From: Streptomyces sp. 1-11
Lineage (GTDB): Bacteria > Actinomycetota > Actinomycetes > Streptomycetales > Streptomycetaceae
DNA: 64,000 nucleotides
NCBI RefSeq assembly: GCF_007176755.1
Contig: NZ_BJTV01000008.1
Location: 124,001-188,000, forward strand
Direction: 5' to 3'
Each line of letters begins with the position of its first letter. Positions within the stretch are counted from its first letter, which is position 1. The notes beneath the pieces were generated by a model. The model was not told the origin of the DNA. It searched no databases and worked only from the letters and a program-made list of their open reading frames with translations. Both the position numbers and the translations under genes were made by a program. Of the stretch, positions 32,627 through 40,697 are shown one piece after another.

Positions 32627-35600
32627 TCAGGAAGACGCCAGGGGAGCGGTGGCGGTCAGGACGGCCCGCGCCGCCTCGGCCGGCCGCGTGCGCGGGAAGT
32701 AGTGGCCGCCGTCGGGGAGTTCGTGCAGCTCCACGCGCTCGGCCAGCAGCAGCCAGTCGCGGTGCCGGTCGGCGTGCCCGGCGGTGTGCGGGTCGTCGGC
32801 GGCGACGACCACCGAGACCGGCGCGGCCAGCCGTACCGCCGGCGGGTTCCGGAGCGCGTCGCGGAAGTAGCGGTGCGCGGAGACGCAGTCGTGCCGGTAG
32901 GCGGCGCCGATGTGCCCGGCGTGCCGGTCGTTCAGCTCGGCGAGTTCGGTGTAGCCGCTGTCCGAGGTCAGCCGCGCGGCGATCTCGGCGTCGCTCGGAC
33001 CGATCAGCTCCTCCGCTGCGGCCCGCCGTGCCTCGGCGGTGCCGAGCAGCTGGGCGCCGAGGAACACCCGGGTCACCTCGACCCCGCGCTCCGCCAGCCG
33101 CCTGGCCGTCTCTAGAGCCGCCGCCGCCCCGGACGAGTGGCCCCACAGCATGACCCGGGCCGGGCCGCGCGCGGCGATCTCGTCGGCGACCCGCTCCGCC
33201 ACCCGCGCGATCGAGGCGAACGGCTCGGGACGGTCGGACAGGTCGTGACCGGGCAGGTCCACGGCGAGCACCGCCAGGCCACTGCCCTCCAGCGCGCCCG
33301 CCATCGGCTGGTAGTTGACGGCGTTGCCGCCGGCGTACGGGAAGCACACCAGGACGGTGTCGGCGCCGGAGTCCGCCCGCGACAGGGGCTGGAGCAGTTC
33401 GGTGCGCCGCCGGCCCGCGCCGTCGGCCACGGCCGCGAGGTCCGCGAGGACCGGGTGCCGGGTGATGTCCTTCAGGGACACCGCGCGGTCGAGGGCGATG
33501 GTGAGCCGGACCGCCGTCAGCGAGGTGCCGCCCAGGTCGAAGAAGTGGTCCGTGCGGGCGATCCGGTGCTCGGGCACGCCCAGCAACTCGGACCAGGCGG
33601 CCGCCAGTTTCCGCTCGGCCGGGGTGAGCGCGGCACCCTCCCGCGTCGCGGCGGCGTCGCCGGCCACGGGCTCGGGCGCCCGCTCGGCCAGCGCGGTGAG
33701 CGCCTTGCGGTCGGTCTTGCCGTTCGCGGTCAGCGGCAGTTCCCGCCGCCAGTGGAAGGCCGAGGGCACCATGTAGCCGGGCAGCACGCCGCCCAGCGAC
33801 TCCCGCAGCGCCTCCACGGCCTGCCGTTCCCCCGTGTAGTAGGCGATCAGGTGCTTGCTCCCGCCGGCCTGCTCGGCGACGACCACCGCCGCGTCCCGCA
33901 CCCCGGCCACCCGCAGCAGCGTGTTCTCGATCTCGCCGATCTCGATGCGGAAGCCCCGGATCTTGACCTGGTTGTCCCGGCGGCCCAGGAACTCCAGCCT
34001 GCCGTCCGGATGCCAGCGCCCCCAGTCGCCTCCCAGGTAGAGCCGCTCACCCGGCCGGTACGGGTCCTCGCGGTACGCCTCCCGGGTGCGTTCCGGGTCG
34101 TTGACGTACCCCCGGCCCACACAGACGCCGGAGAACGAGATCAGGCCCGGGGCCCCCATCGGCACCAGCGAGAGCCGCTCGTCCACGACGAGCACGCGGA
34201 CGTTGCCGACCGCGCGGCCCAGCAGCACACGCTCGGGCACCCCGTGCATGACCTCGTGGTTGGTGTCGTCCGAGGTCTCCGTCAGGCCGTAGGCGTTGAC
34301 CAGCGCGGTCCCCGGCCGGTTCGCGAACCACCGCTGGACCAGCTCCCGCTTCAGCGCCTCACCCGTCACCGACACGCAGCGCAGGTCGGGAAGGGCACGG
34401 GGGCGCCGCTCCAGATACGCGACCACCACCTCCAGGTAGGAGGGCACGAGCTGCGCCACGGTGACCCGGCCTTCGGCCAGCGTGTCGACGAACCGCTCCA
34501 CGTCCACGATCACGTCCTGCGGGACCAGCAGCGTCCGCCCGCCCACCAGCAGCGCGGACACCAGTTGCCACAGCGAGATGTCGAAGCACTGCGGGGCCGT
34601 CTGCGCCACCACCGAGCCCTCGCCGATCCCCAGGTCGTCGATCTTGGCGAAGAGGTGGTTGAGCATCCCCGCGTGCTCGCACATCGCCCCCTTCGGCTCA
34701 CCGGTGGAGCCGGAGGTGAAGTAGATGTAGGCCAGTTGCCCGGCGTCGACCCGCACCCCGGGGTCGGTGCCGGCGTGCGGCTCCGCGTATGCCTCCTCCA
34801 CCAGCAGCTTCCCGGTGTCCGGGAGCGTGGCCAGCGCCTCGTCGAGGGTGCCGGTGCTGCCGGACTCGGTGAGCACCAGCCGGCAGCCGGCCCGGGACAG
34901 GGTCGCCGCGATCCGGCCGGCGGGGAAGTGCGGCTCGATCGGCAGGTACACGGCCCCCGCCTTGAACACCGCCAGCGTCGCGGCCAGCCAGTCCAGATGG
35001 CGTTCGGTGACGACGGCGACGACGTCCTCGCGGCCCACACCCCGCGCCAGCAGGGCCCGGGCCAGCCGGTTCGCGCGCGCGTTGAGCTCGCCGTAGGACC
35101 ACTCGCGGTCGCCCTGCACGGCCGCCACGGCCCCCGGGTGCTCCCGTGCCCGCCGCTCGAACAGCTCGTGCGCCCGCGCGTCCGGCAGCGGCCGGTGCGG
35201 ACCGGCGAAACCTTCGAGCTGCTCGCGCACCTCGTCGTCGCCCAGCAGGCCCCGCCGCGCGTGCCCGGCGTCCACGTCGGCCGCCATCAGCCGCAGCGCC
35301 GTCAGGTGGTAGCCGGCGATCCGCTCCGCGCAGGCGGCGTCCAGCACGTCCGTGCGGTAGCGCAGCCGCAGCACCGGCCGCCCGTCCCGGTCGGCCCAGC
35401 GCACCTGGAGCACACCCTCGTCGGGGAAGCCGTCCGCGGCCTCCGGGGGCCCGAGCACCACCTTGTACGAGGGCTCGCCCACGCCCAGCTCCCGGCGCAG
35501 CTCCGCCACCGGGAACGTCCGGTGCTCCCGTACCTCCGCCTCGGCCCGCCGGGCCGCCGCCACGAGGTCCCGCCAGGACCCCGGCGGGACGGTGAGCCGG

Positions 35601-35890
35601 CAGGGCAGCGGTTCCCCGCGCGCGCCGGCCGCGTACCCCGTCACCACCTCCTGCTCGCCGGAGAGCGCCGCCAGCACCTTGGCGTGCGCCGCCAGCAGCA
35701 CCGCGCCGGCCGGCGCCCCGCACCGCTCGCCGAGGGCGGGCAGCGCCCCGGCCACGTCGTCCGGCACGGCCGTCTCGTGCTCCGCGGCCCCCGGCACCGG
35801 CTCGCGGACCCACCGCGGCACCGCGGTGAGACCGCCGGCGGTCAGCACACGGCTCCAGAACTCCCGGTCCGCATCCACGCGCGCTCCCAT
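32627..35890 (-). CDS. NRPS module: half-condensation, adenylation, carrier protein, thioesterase
   Basis: 1087 residues. Residues about 1-215 resemble only the C-terminal lobe of a condensation domain; no HHxxxDG motif is present, so it should not condense by the usual mechanism. The A domain (about 225-740) has A3 'YFTSGSTGEPKG', A5 'NAYGLTETSDD', A7 'LGGDWGRW' and A10 'LPLTANGKTDRKAL'. By eye the pocket starts D-I-W and has two Asp after the A5 motif, which could hold a side-chain amine such as that of Dap. The carrier domain has S790 in 'LGGTSLTA'. The thioesterase (about 845-1085) has 'CFPYAGGNAVNY' and S919 in 'WGHSSGA'. It starts 13 nt after the stop of the membrane synthase gene. Confidence 0.9.
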   Translation of the reverse strand: MGARVDADREFWSRVLTAGGLTAVPRWVREPVPGAAEHETAVPDDVAGALPALGERCGAPAGAVLLAAHAKVLAALSGEQEVVTGYAAGARGEPLPCRLTVPPGSWRDLVAAARRAEAEVREHRTFPVAELRRELGVGEPSYKVVLGPPEAADGFPDEGVLQVRWADRDGRPVLRLRYRTDVLDAACAERIAGYHLTALRLMAADVDAGHARRGLLGDDEVREQLEGFAGPHRPLPDARAHELFERRAREHPGAVAAVQGDREWSYGELNARANRLARALLARGVGREDVVAVVTERHLDWLAATLAVFKAGAVYLPIEPHFPAGRIAATLSRAGCRLVLTESGSTGTLDEALATLPDTGKLLVEEAYAEPHAGTDPGVRVDAGQLAYIYFTSGSTGEPKGAMCEHAGMLNHLFAKIDDLGIGEGSVVAQTAPQCFDISLWQLVSALLVGGRTLLVPQDVIVDVERFVDTLAEGRVTVAQLVPSYLEVVVAYLERRPRALPDLRCVSVTGEALKRELVQRWFANRPGTALVNAYGLTETSDDTNHEVMHGVPERVLLGRAVGNVRVLVVDERLSLVPMGAPGLISFSGVCVGRGYVNDPERTREAYREDPYRPGERLYLGGDWGRWHPDGRLEFLGRRDNQVKIRGFRIEIGEIENTLLRVAGVRDAAVVVAEQAGGSKHLIAYYTGERQAVEALRESLGGVLPGYMVPSAFHWRRELPLTANGKTDRKALTALAERAPEPVAGDAAATREGAALTPAERKLAAAWSELLGVPEHRIARTDHFFDLGGTSLTAVRLTIALDRAVSLKDITRHPVLADLAAVADGAGRRRTELLQPLSRADSGADTVLVCFPYAGGNAVNYQPMAGALEGSGLAVLAVDLPGHDLSDRPEPFASIARVAERVADEIAARGPARVMLWGHSSGAAAALETARRLAERGVEVTRVFLGAQLLGTAEARRAAAEELIGPSDAEIAARLTSDSGYTELAELNDRHAGHIGAAYRHDCVSAHRYFRDALRNPPAVRLAAPVSVVVAADDPHTAGHADRHRDWLLLAERVELHELPDGGHYFPRTRPAEAARAVLTATAPLASS

Positions 35891-35903
35891 CGAATGGCCT
35901 TCC

Positions 35904-38501
35904 TCAACTCGCCGTCGCCGAAGCGGCGCCGGCCGGACTCGGCGGTGCCGCCGGGTCGCCGGGCGGGCCGGCGGCCTCGGGCATGTCCACGGCGGGGTTG
36001 CCGCCCCACCGCGCGTGCGGCGGGACCTCCTCGCCCTTCATCAGGAAGGAGTCGGCGGCCAGCACGGCGCCGTCACCCACCGTCACGCCGTAGTGCACAT
36101 GGGAGCCGACGCCCAGCGTGCAGCCGTCGCCGAGGGTGGTCCCCTCGGACTTGAAGGTGCCGTCCTCCTGCGAGTGGCACTGGATCTTGCTCCCCACGTT
36201 CAGGGTGCAGTCGTCCCCGATGACGGCGAGGGTCCGCTCCGTGAGGTAGCAGCCGTCGTCGAACACCCTGCGGCCGATCCGCACGCCCATCAGGCGCCAC
36301 GCGAGGCTCTTGAACGGGGTGCCGTTGAAGATGTTCAGGTGCCGGTCCGGAACCTTCCACAGGCGCTCGTGCCGCCAGAACACGGGGTCGTAGATGGAGC
36401 ACAACCGCGGGCGCAGCCGGCCGAATCGCATGATCACGCGTTCCACCAGGATGTGGTAGCCGGTGGTGAAGACGAGCGTGACCGCCAGGTAGAGGGCGAT
36501 CACCACCTGTCCCGCCGTGCCGTACAGGTCCGCCGAGAGCAGCGCGAGCAGGGTGAGCCCGAAGACGTGCAGCCACCGGGCGCCCAGCATCACGGCCATG
36601 GAACGCAGGTTGTAGCGGTTCTTCGCGGCCAGCCGCCGGCGCAGTGTCTCGCCGGTCCTGAGGTCGTCGAACCGCGCGTCCCGCTCCACCGTCCGGGGGA
36701 TCTCGAAGCACGGCGAGCCGAGCAGCCCGACGCCTTCCCTGATCTCCCCGTCGAGGGGCACCATCACCTTCGTCGCCAGCAGGCAGTTCTCGCCCGTCCG
36801 GCCCCCGGCTGGGAACGCGATGTTGTTGCCGAGGAAGTTGCGCGCCCCGATCGACGCCCGGGAGACCCGGAAGGACGTGCTGGAGTAGTCGGCGTTCACG
36901 ATGGAGAGCCCGTCGGCGACCATCGTCCCGCTGCCGACCGTCACCAGGAACGGCGTCTCGTGCTGCACCTCGGTGCCGAAATTGGAACCCGTCTGCTCGA
37001 CGTGCGACAGGTCGTACCCGAGGCCGCGCAGGTAGTGCACGATGTAGGAGCTGTCGCCGAAGAGCCAGGCGAAGAACCTGACGTTCGTCATCCGGGTCGT
37101 CGCCCGGTGCACGGTGTAGTGGAAGCCGTACAGCGGATACACCCGGTCGGGCCTGACCACGTAACTCATCAGGCGCGGCACCGTGCAGACCACCAGCAGT
37201 CCGCCCACCAGGAACCCGCCGAACAGCACGAGGGACAGCAGCAGCGCGTCGGGGAGCAGTTCCGCCCACGACAGCGAGGCCGTCTGCGGGTCCAGCCGCC
37301 TGCCGAGCGCCGGCACCTCGATGAACAGCATGTACACCCCGCCGACGGCCAGCGGGACGTACAGCAGGAAGAGCTGGGCCAGTGTGACGATCCCGAACCA
37401 CGCGCGGCGCGCGGTCCCGCACCGGGCCGGTCCGACCCGTACGTAGTCCGTCCCGCCGGGCTCCGCAGGGGAGCCGTGCCAGCGCGCGCCGGCCGGAACC
37501 GCCTGGCCGCGGTGCAGGGCCGACGAGTGGCCGAGCTGGGCCCCGTCGCCCATCGACGTGTCGATGTCCAGGACGGTCTTCTCGCCGATGAACACGTCCC
37601 GGCCGAGGGTGATCCGGCCGGTCTGGATCCGCCCCGAGTGGGCCCGGTAGCCGAGGAGGAACGAGTCCTTGCGGATCACCGTTCCGGCGCCGATCGTCAC
37701 CAGGTCGGTGCAGACCGGGACGGAGCGGGAGAGGATCGTGACCCCCTTGCCGATCCGCGCGCCCAGGGCCCGCAGGTAGAGCACGTACAGCGGGGTGCCG
37801 ACGAAGAGGATCATCGGGTTCGCGTGCAGCAGCGCCTTGACGAACCAGAAGCGCAGGTAGCGCGGGCCCCAGACCGGGAACTCGCCGGGTTTCCAGCGGC
37901 CCACCAGCACCCACTTGGCGGCGACGGGGAACACGCACAGGGCGATGAACCCGATGCCGCCGAACAGCAGTGACCGCACGTAGATGTCGGCCGGCCCCGA
38001 GCCGGCCGCGACCCACCGGTACCCGCGGTCCGTGACGAACCCGGCGGCCAGGGAGTACATCAGGAAGATCAGTAACTGGAGGAAACCGCAGAGGAGATGA
38101 TCACGGCTGCTGGTACGCGGTACCCGTTCCGGCGACGCGGCGGGCGCCTGCGGTGACGCGTCGGCGCCCTCGGGCTTCGCGGCCTCGGGAGCGGTCGGCG
38201 TGAGGGCCGCGGTCAGGCTCCGGATCGTGGGGTACCGGTAGATGTCCTTCATGGACGGCGAGGGCAGGTCGGTTCTCTTCCTGACCCGGGCGCAGAACTG
38301 GGCCATCACGAGCGAGTTGGCGCCGAGGTCGGTGAAGAAGTGGCCGTCCACCGGGACGTGCGCGGTGCCCACGACGTCGGCCAGCGCGAGGGCGAGTTCC
38401 CGTTCGGTGTCCGCTGCCGCCGCCGGATTCGCGTCGCTCCGACTGGTGTCCGTGCCTTCGTCCGGTCCCGCTATCCGGACCTCGGAGGACTGCTCCACCA
38501 T
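35904..38501 (-). CDS. Carrier-protein/membrane/hexapeptide-repeat protein: Pls-like synthetase lacking its A domain
   Basis: 865 residues from the ATG at 38501 (GGGAG 5 nt upstream; an ATG at 38603 has no ribosome site). Order: carrier domain at about 15-95 with S63 in 'FFTDLGANSLVMAQF', an Ala/Pro linker, then membrane segments alternating with three left-handed beta-helix (hexapeptide) regions at about 235-330, 490-600 and 720-830 ('ITLGRDVFIGEKTVLDI', 'SIGARNFLGNNIAFPAG', 'TTLGDGCTLGVGSHVHYGV'). This matches the C-terminal part of epsilon-poly-lysine synthetase (Pls/PosA family), where membrane-linked tandem domains form the polymer, but the N-terminal adenylation domain is missing. The A domain is supplied by the next gene. 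Leu143 is encoded by TTA (38075-38073), implying bldA dependence. Confidence 0.85.
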   Translation of the reverse strand: MVEQSSEVRIAGPDEGTDTSRSDANPAAAADTERELALALADVVGTAHVPVDGHFFTDLGANSLVMAQFCARVRKRTDLPSPSMKDIYRYPTIRSLTAALTPTAPEAAKPEGADASPQAPAASPERVPRTSSRDHLLCGFLQLLIFLMYSLAAGFVTDRGYRWVAAGSGPADIYVRSLLFGGIGFIALCVFPVAAKWVLVGRWKPGEFPVWGPRYLRFWFVKALLHANPMILFVGTPLYVLYLRALGARIGKGVTILSRSVPVCTDLVTIGAGTVIRKDSFLLGYRAHSGRIQTGRITLGRDVFIGEKTVLDIDTSMGDGAQLGHSSALHRGQAVPAGARWHGSPAEPGGTDYVRVGPARCGTARRAWFGIVTLAQLFLLYVPLAVGGVYMLFIEVPALGRRLDPQTASLSWAELLPDALLLSLVLFGGFLVGGLLVVCTVPRLMSYVVRPDRVYPLYGFHYTVHRATTRMTNVRFFAWLFGDSSYIVHYLRGLGYDLSHVEQTGSNFGTEVQHETPFLVTVGSGTMVADGLSIVNADYSSTSFRVSRASIGARNFLGNNIAFPAGGRTGENCLLATKVMVPLDGEIREGVGLLGSPCFEIPRTVERDARFDDLRTGETLRRRLAAKNRYNLRSMAVMLGARWLHVFGLTLLALLSADLYGTAGQVVIALYLAVTLVFTTGYHILVERVIMRFGRLRPRLCSIYDPVFWRHERLWKVPDRHLNIFNGTPFKSLAWRLMGVRIGRRVFDDGCYLTERTLAVIGDDCTLNVGSKIQCHSQEDGTFKSEGTTLGDGCTLGVGSHVHYGVTVGDGAVLAADSFLMKGEEVPPHARWGGNPAVDMPEAAGPPGDPAAPPSPAGAASATAS

Positions 38502-39058
38502 TCGATCTCCCGCAGGGCTTCTGGGACGGCCGACGGCGGGGTGCGGCCGCTCCCCGGTCCGAGCGGACCGCGGCGCGGCCCGACCGGGCCGTCGGAGGTT
38601 CATGGCGTGTCATTGCTGATCACGAACCGCCAGAGTTCAGTTTCGGTCGATCACGGTGAGGCTGCCACTTCGCACCCTGTGCGATGTTTGGTGCGAATGA
38701 ACGAGATGCCGTGATTCACCGGCCTTGTGGCGGTCCCGGGGCGTGCGGCGGATCACCCGACCGGCCGTCCCCGGCGCGCCCCCGCAGAGCCGTCGGCGCC
38801 CGTGCAGGTGGTGCGCCCGTGCCCGTGTGAGCCCTGTACGCGCCCCCGCCCGGCCGGGCGGACTCCGCCGTGCCGGCGCGCGCGGCCCGGGAGCAGCGAG
38901 CAGCGGGAACACCGGTAGCCGCTTCGCCGGCCGTCGAATCGTCCCCGGGAAGGCAGATCGGCCACCGTGCTGCTGCGTCTGCCCGCGTCCGTGTCCGAAG
39001 CGCAGGAGTGCCTGGCCGAGGGGGCCGTGCCGATCGGCGGGCATGGCGATGGACGGGG
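38502..39058. promoter_or_regulatory. 557-nt leader/promoter region of the Dap-synthetase operon
   Basis: No convincing gene is present; the frames here are Arg/Pro-rich and lack ribosome sites. The segment holds the operon's inverted repeat at 38669-38697 and must carry its promoter, but I could not define -35/-10 elements with confidence. Confidence 0.5.
38669..38697. promoter_or_regulatory. Inverted repeat upstream of the Dap-synthetase operon
   Basis: TTCGCACC (38669-38676) and GGTGCGAA (38690-38697) form a perfect 8-bp inverted repeat separated by 13 nt; a further TGCGA (38680-38684) lies between them. It is 168-196 nt upstream of the first gene of the operon. It could be an operator for an activator or repressor of the cluster. 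No regulator gene lies next to it. Confidence 0.6.
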
Positions 39059-39595
39059 TCAGGCCCAGAGGCGCCCGCTGTCGCACACCTGGGCCCCCAT
39101 GTTCCGCTCCATCATGCGCAGCGCCGCGTCCGCCAGGTCCTCGTGGATGTGCGCCACCGCGTCCCGGGGGATCACGACGTCGAGGTGCCGGATGTGGGCG
39201 TCCAGCGCGGAGTAGAGCACGCACTGCTCGGTGACCTGCCCGGACAGCACGAGCCGGCCGATCCCCTGCTGGTGCAGCAGGTACGTCAGCGGAGTCTCGA
39301 AGAAGATCGAGTGGCGGGCCTTGAGCACGAACAGGGAGCTCCGGTCGGGCTTCAGCGGCTCCACCAGCTCCGCGTGCGGCCCGGCCAGCGCGTGCTCTAG
39401 CAGCTCACCGTGGTGGGAGCGCCATTCGCCGAAGTTGTCGTTCACGTAGATCACCGGTACCTCGTCGTGCCGGGCGCGTCCGAGGAGGTCGGTCAGCACG
39501 GGCACGACGGACGTCACCGAGGGGAGCAGCAGATCGGCGTCCTTGTGGTCATAGGTGTTGATCATGTCGATGACGATCAGTGCGGTCTTGCTCAT
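39059..39595 (-). CDS. Isochorismatase-like cysteine hydrolase
   Basis: 178 residues of the isochorismatase-like hydrolase superfamily. The catalytic triad is visible: D10 in 'LIVIDMINTY', K92 in 'FVLKARHSIFF' and C125 in 'SGQVTEQCVLYSALDA'. The Cys identifies an amidohydrolase of the nicotinamidase/N-carbamoyl-amide type and not a true isochorismatase. It is cytoplasmic. It lies upstream of the Dap operon on the same strand, but 557 nt away, so membership in that cluster is uncertain. Confidence 0.85.
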   Translation of the reverse strand: MSKTALIVIDMINTYDHKDADLLLPSVTSVVPVLTDLLGRARHDEVPVIYVNDNFGEWRSHHGELLEHALAGPHAELVEPLKPDRSSLFVLKARHSIFFETPLTYLLHQQGIGRLVLSGQVTEQCVLYSALDAHIRHLDVVIPRDAVAHIHEDLADAALRMMERNMGAQVCDSGRLWA

Positions 39596-39696
39596 GCCGA
39601 CCGGGTTCCACTCCACGGGACGGGCAACCGGCAGGTGACGGATAACGATCCCGGCGTACACCTTGCGTAATACCCGTGCCCCTCTAGCCTCCGGCC

Positions 39697-40653
39697 ATGG
39701 CTTTTCTATCGCGTCGCCGCAGAGGGGCACGCCTGGCGCCGGAACTCGGCGACCAGGAGCTGGGCCGGCTGCTGAAGTCCCTGCTGGCGACCACGAGGAC
39801 CGGAACGATCGCGACGACGGACCTGTGCGTCGCACAGCTCTCCCGGCTGCTGGCCCAGAAGCCGGACGACTGGGACCGCAGGACGCACCGCATGGGCGTG
39901 CTGGCCGGCTTCCTGGCCGGTTCGCACCTGGCGCGGTCCTGGGCCGCGCGTGAGCCGCGCGACGCCGACGCGCTCGTCCTGCACGCCTGGACCGAGGTCG
40001 CCCACGCCCGTACGCAAGGGGGCCTGCCGGACGCGGACGGTGTCGTGCGGAGCTGTCTGCGGGCGGCCGAACTGGCGCCGCGGGACCCCACTCCGTGGGT
40101 CGTCCTGCTGGCCGTGGCCCGCGTGGAACGCTGGGCGCGGCCACGGGTGTTCGGCGTGTGGAACGAGGTGATCGCGCGTGACCGCTGGAACCGCGAGGCC
40201 TACCTGAGCATGCTGGGCCACCTCAGCCCGGAGGAGGCCGGATCCCGCGTCCAGGTGTTGGAGTTCGTGGACACCCTGCGGGCCCGCATGCCCGCGAACG
40301 CCCCCTGCGCGGCGACGGAACTCACCGCCCAGGTACGGCAGTACCACGCCGTGCTGGACCGGGGCGGGTTCGAGGCGCTGGTGGCGCGCAACCACTGGTC
40401 GCAGGCGATGGGGGCGCAGGCCCTCGACCGCGTCGCGCACAACTGGGCGCGGCCGGGGTTCCTGAACCACGCCGCGGCCCCGGCCGATCTCAACCTGCTC
40501 GCCTACGCGCTGCTGGCCGCCGACCGGCGGATGGAGGCCCGCGCGGTCTTCGAGGCGCTCGACGGCACGGTCGCCGCCTGGCCCTGGCAGGCGGGCGGCG
40601 ACCCCGTCCAGGAGTTCGAGCTGGCGCGGCGCAAGGCGACGGCCGGCAGGTGA
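39697..40653 (+). CDS. Conserved helical-repeat (TPR-like) hypothetical protein
   Basis: 318 residues, no signal peptide. It is almost entirely helical with TPR-like pairs such as 'ALVLHAWTEVAHARTQGG', 'VVRSCLRAAELAPRDPTPWVVLLAVARVE' and 'LNLLAYALLAADRRMEARAVFEAL', and resembles actinomycete proteins of unknown function. No enzymatic motif is visible. It probably acts by protein contact. It is divergent from the cysteine hydrolase and ends 44 nt before the convergent SGNH gene. Confidence 0.75.
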   Translation: MAFLSRRRRGARLAPELGDQELGRLLKSLLATTRTGTIATTDLCVAQLSRLLAQKPDDWDRRTHRMGVLAGFLAGSHLARSWAAREPRDADALVLHAWTEVAHARTQGGLPDADGVVRSCLRAAELAPRDPTPWVVLLAVARVERWARPRVFGVWNEVIARDRWNREAYLSMLGHLSPEEAGSRVQVLEFVDTLRARMPANAPCAATELTAQVRQYHAVLDRGGFEALVARNHWSQAMGAQALDRVAHNWARPGFLNHAAAPADLNLLAYALLAADRRMEARAVFEALDGTVAAWPWQAGGDPVQEFELARRKATAGR

Positions 40654-40697
40654 GCGCCGCCCGTGCCGGGCACCGCGGCGGGCCCGGGCGCCACGCC

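Noticed and set aside
33137..36154. Long plus-strand open frame (about 1000 codons) opposite the NRPS and synthase genes
   Set aside because: Antisense shadow caused by high GC; its translation is His/Arg/Gln-rich with no domains, whereas the minus strand has clear NRPS motifs.
38519..38603. Longer start (ATG 38603) for the Pls-like protein
   Set aside because: It lacks a ribosome site and adds an Arg/Pro-rich stretch; ATG 38501 has GGGAG at 5 nt and starts just before the carrier domain.
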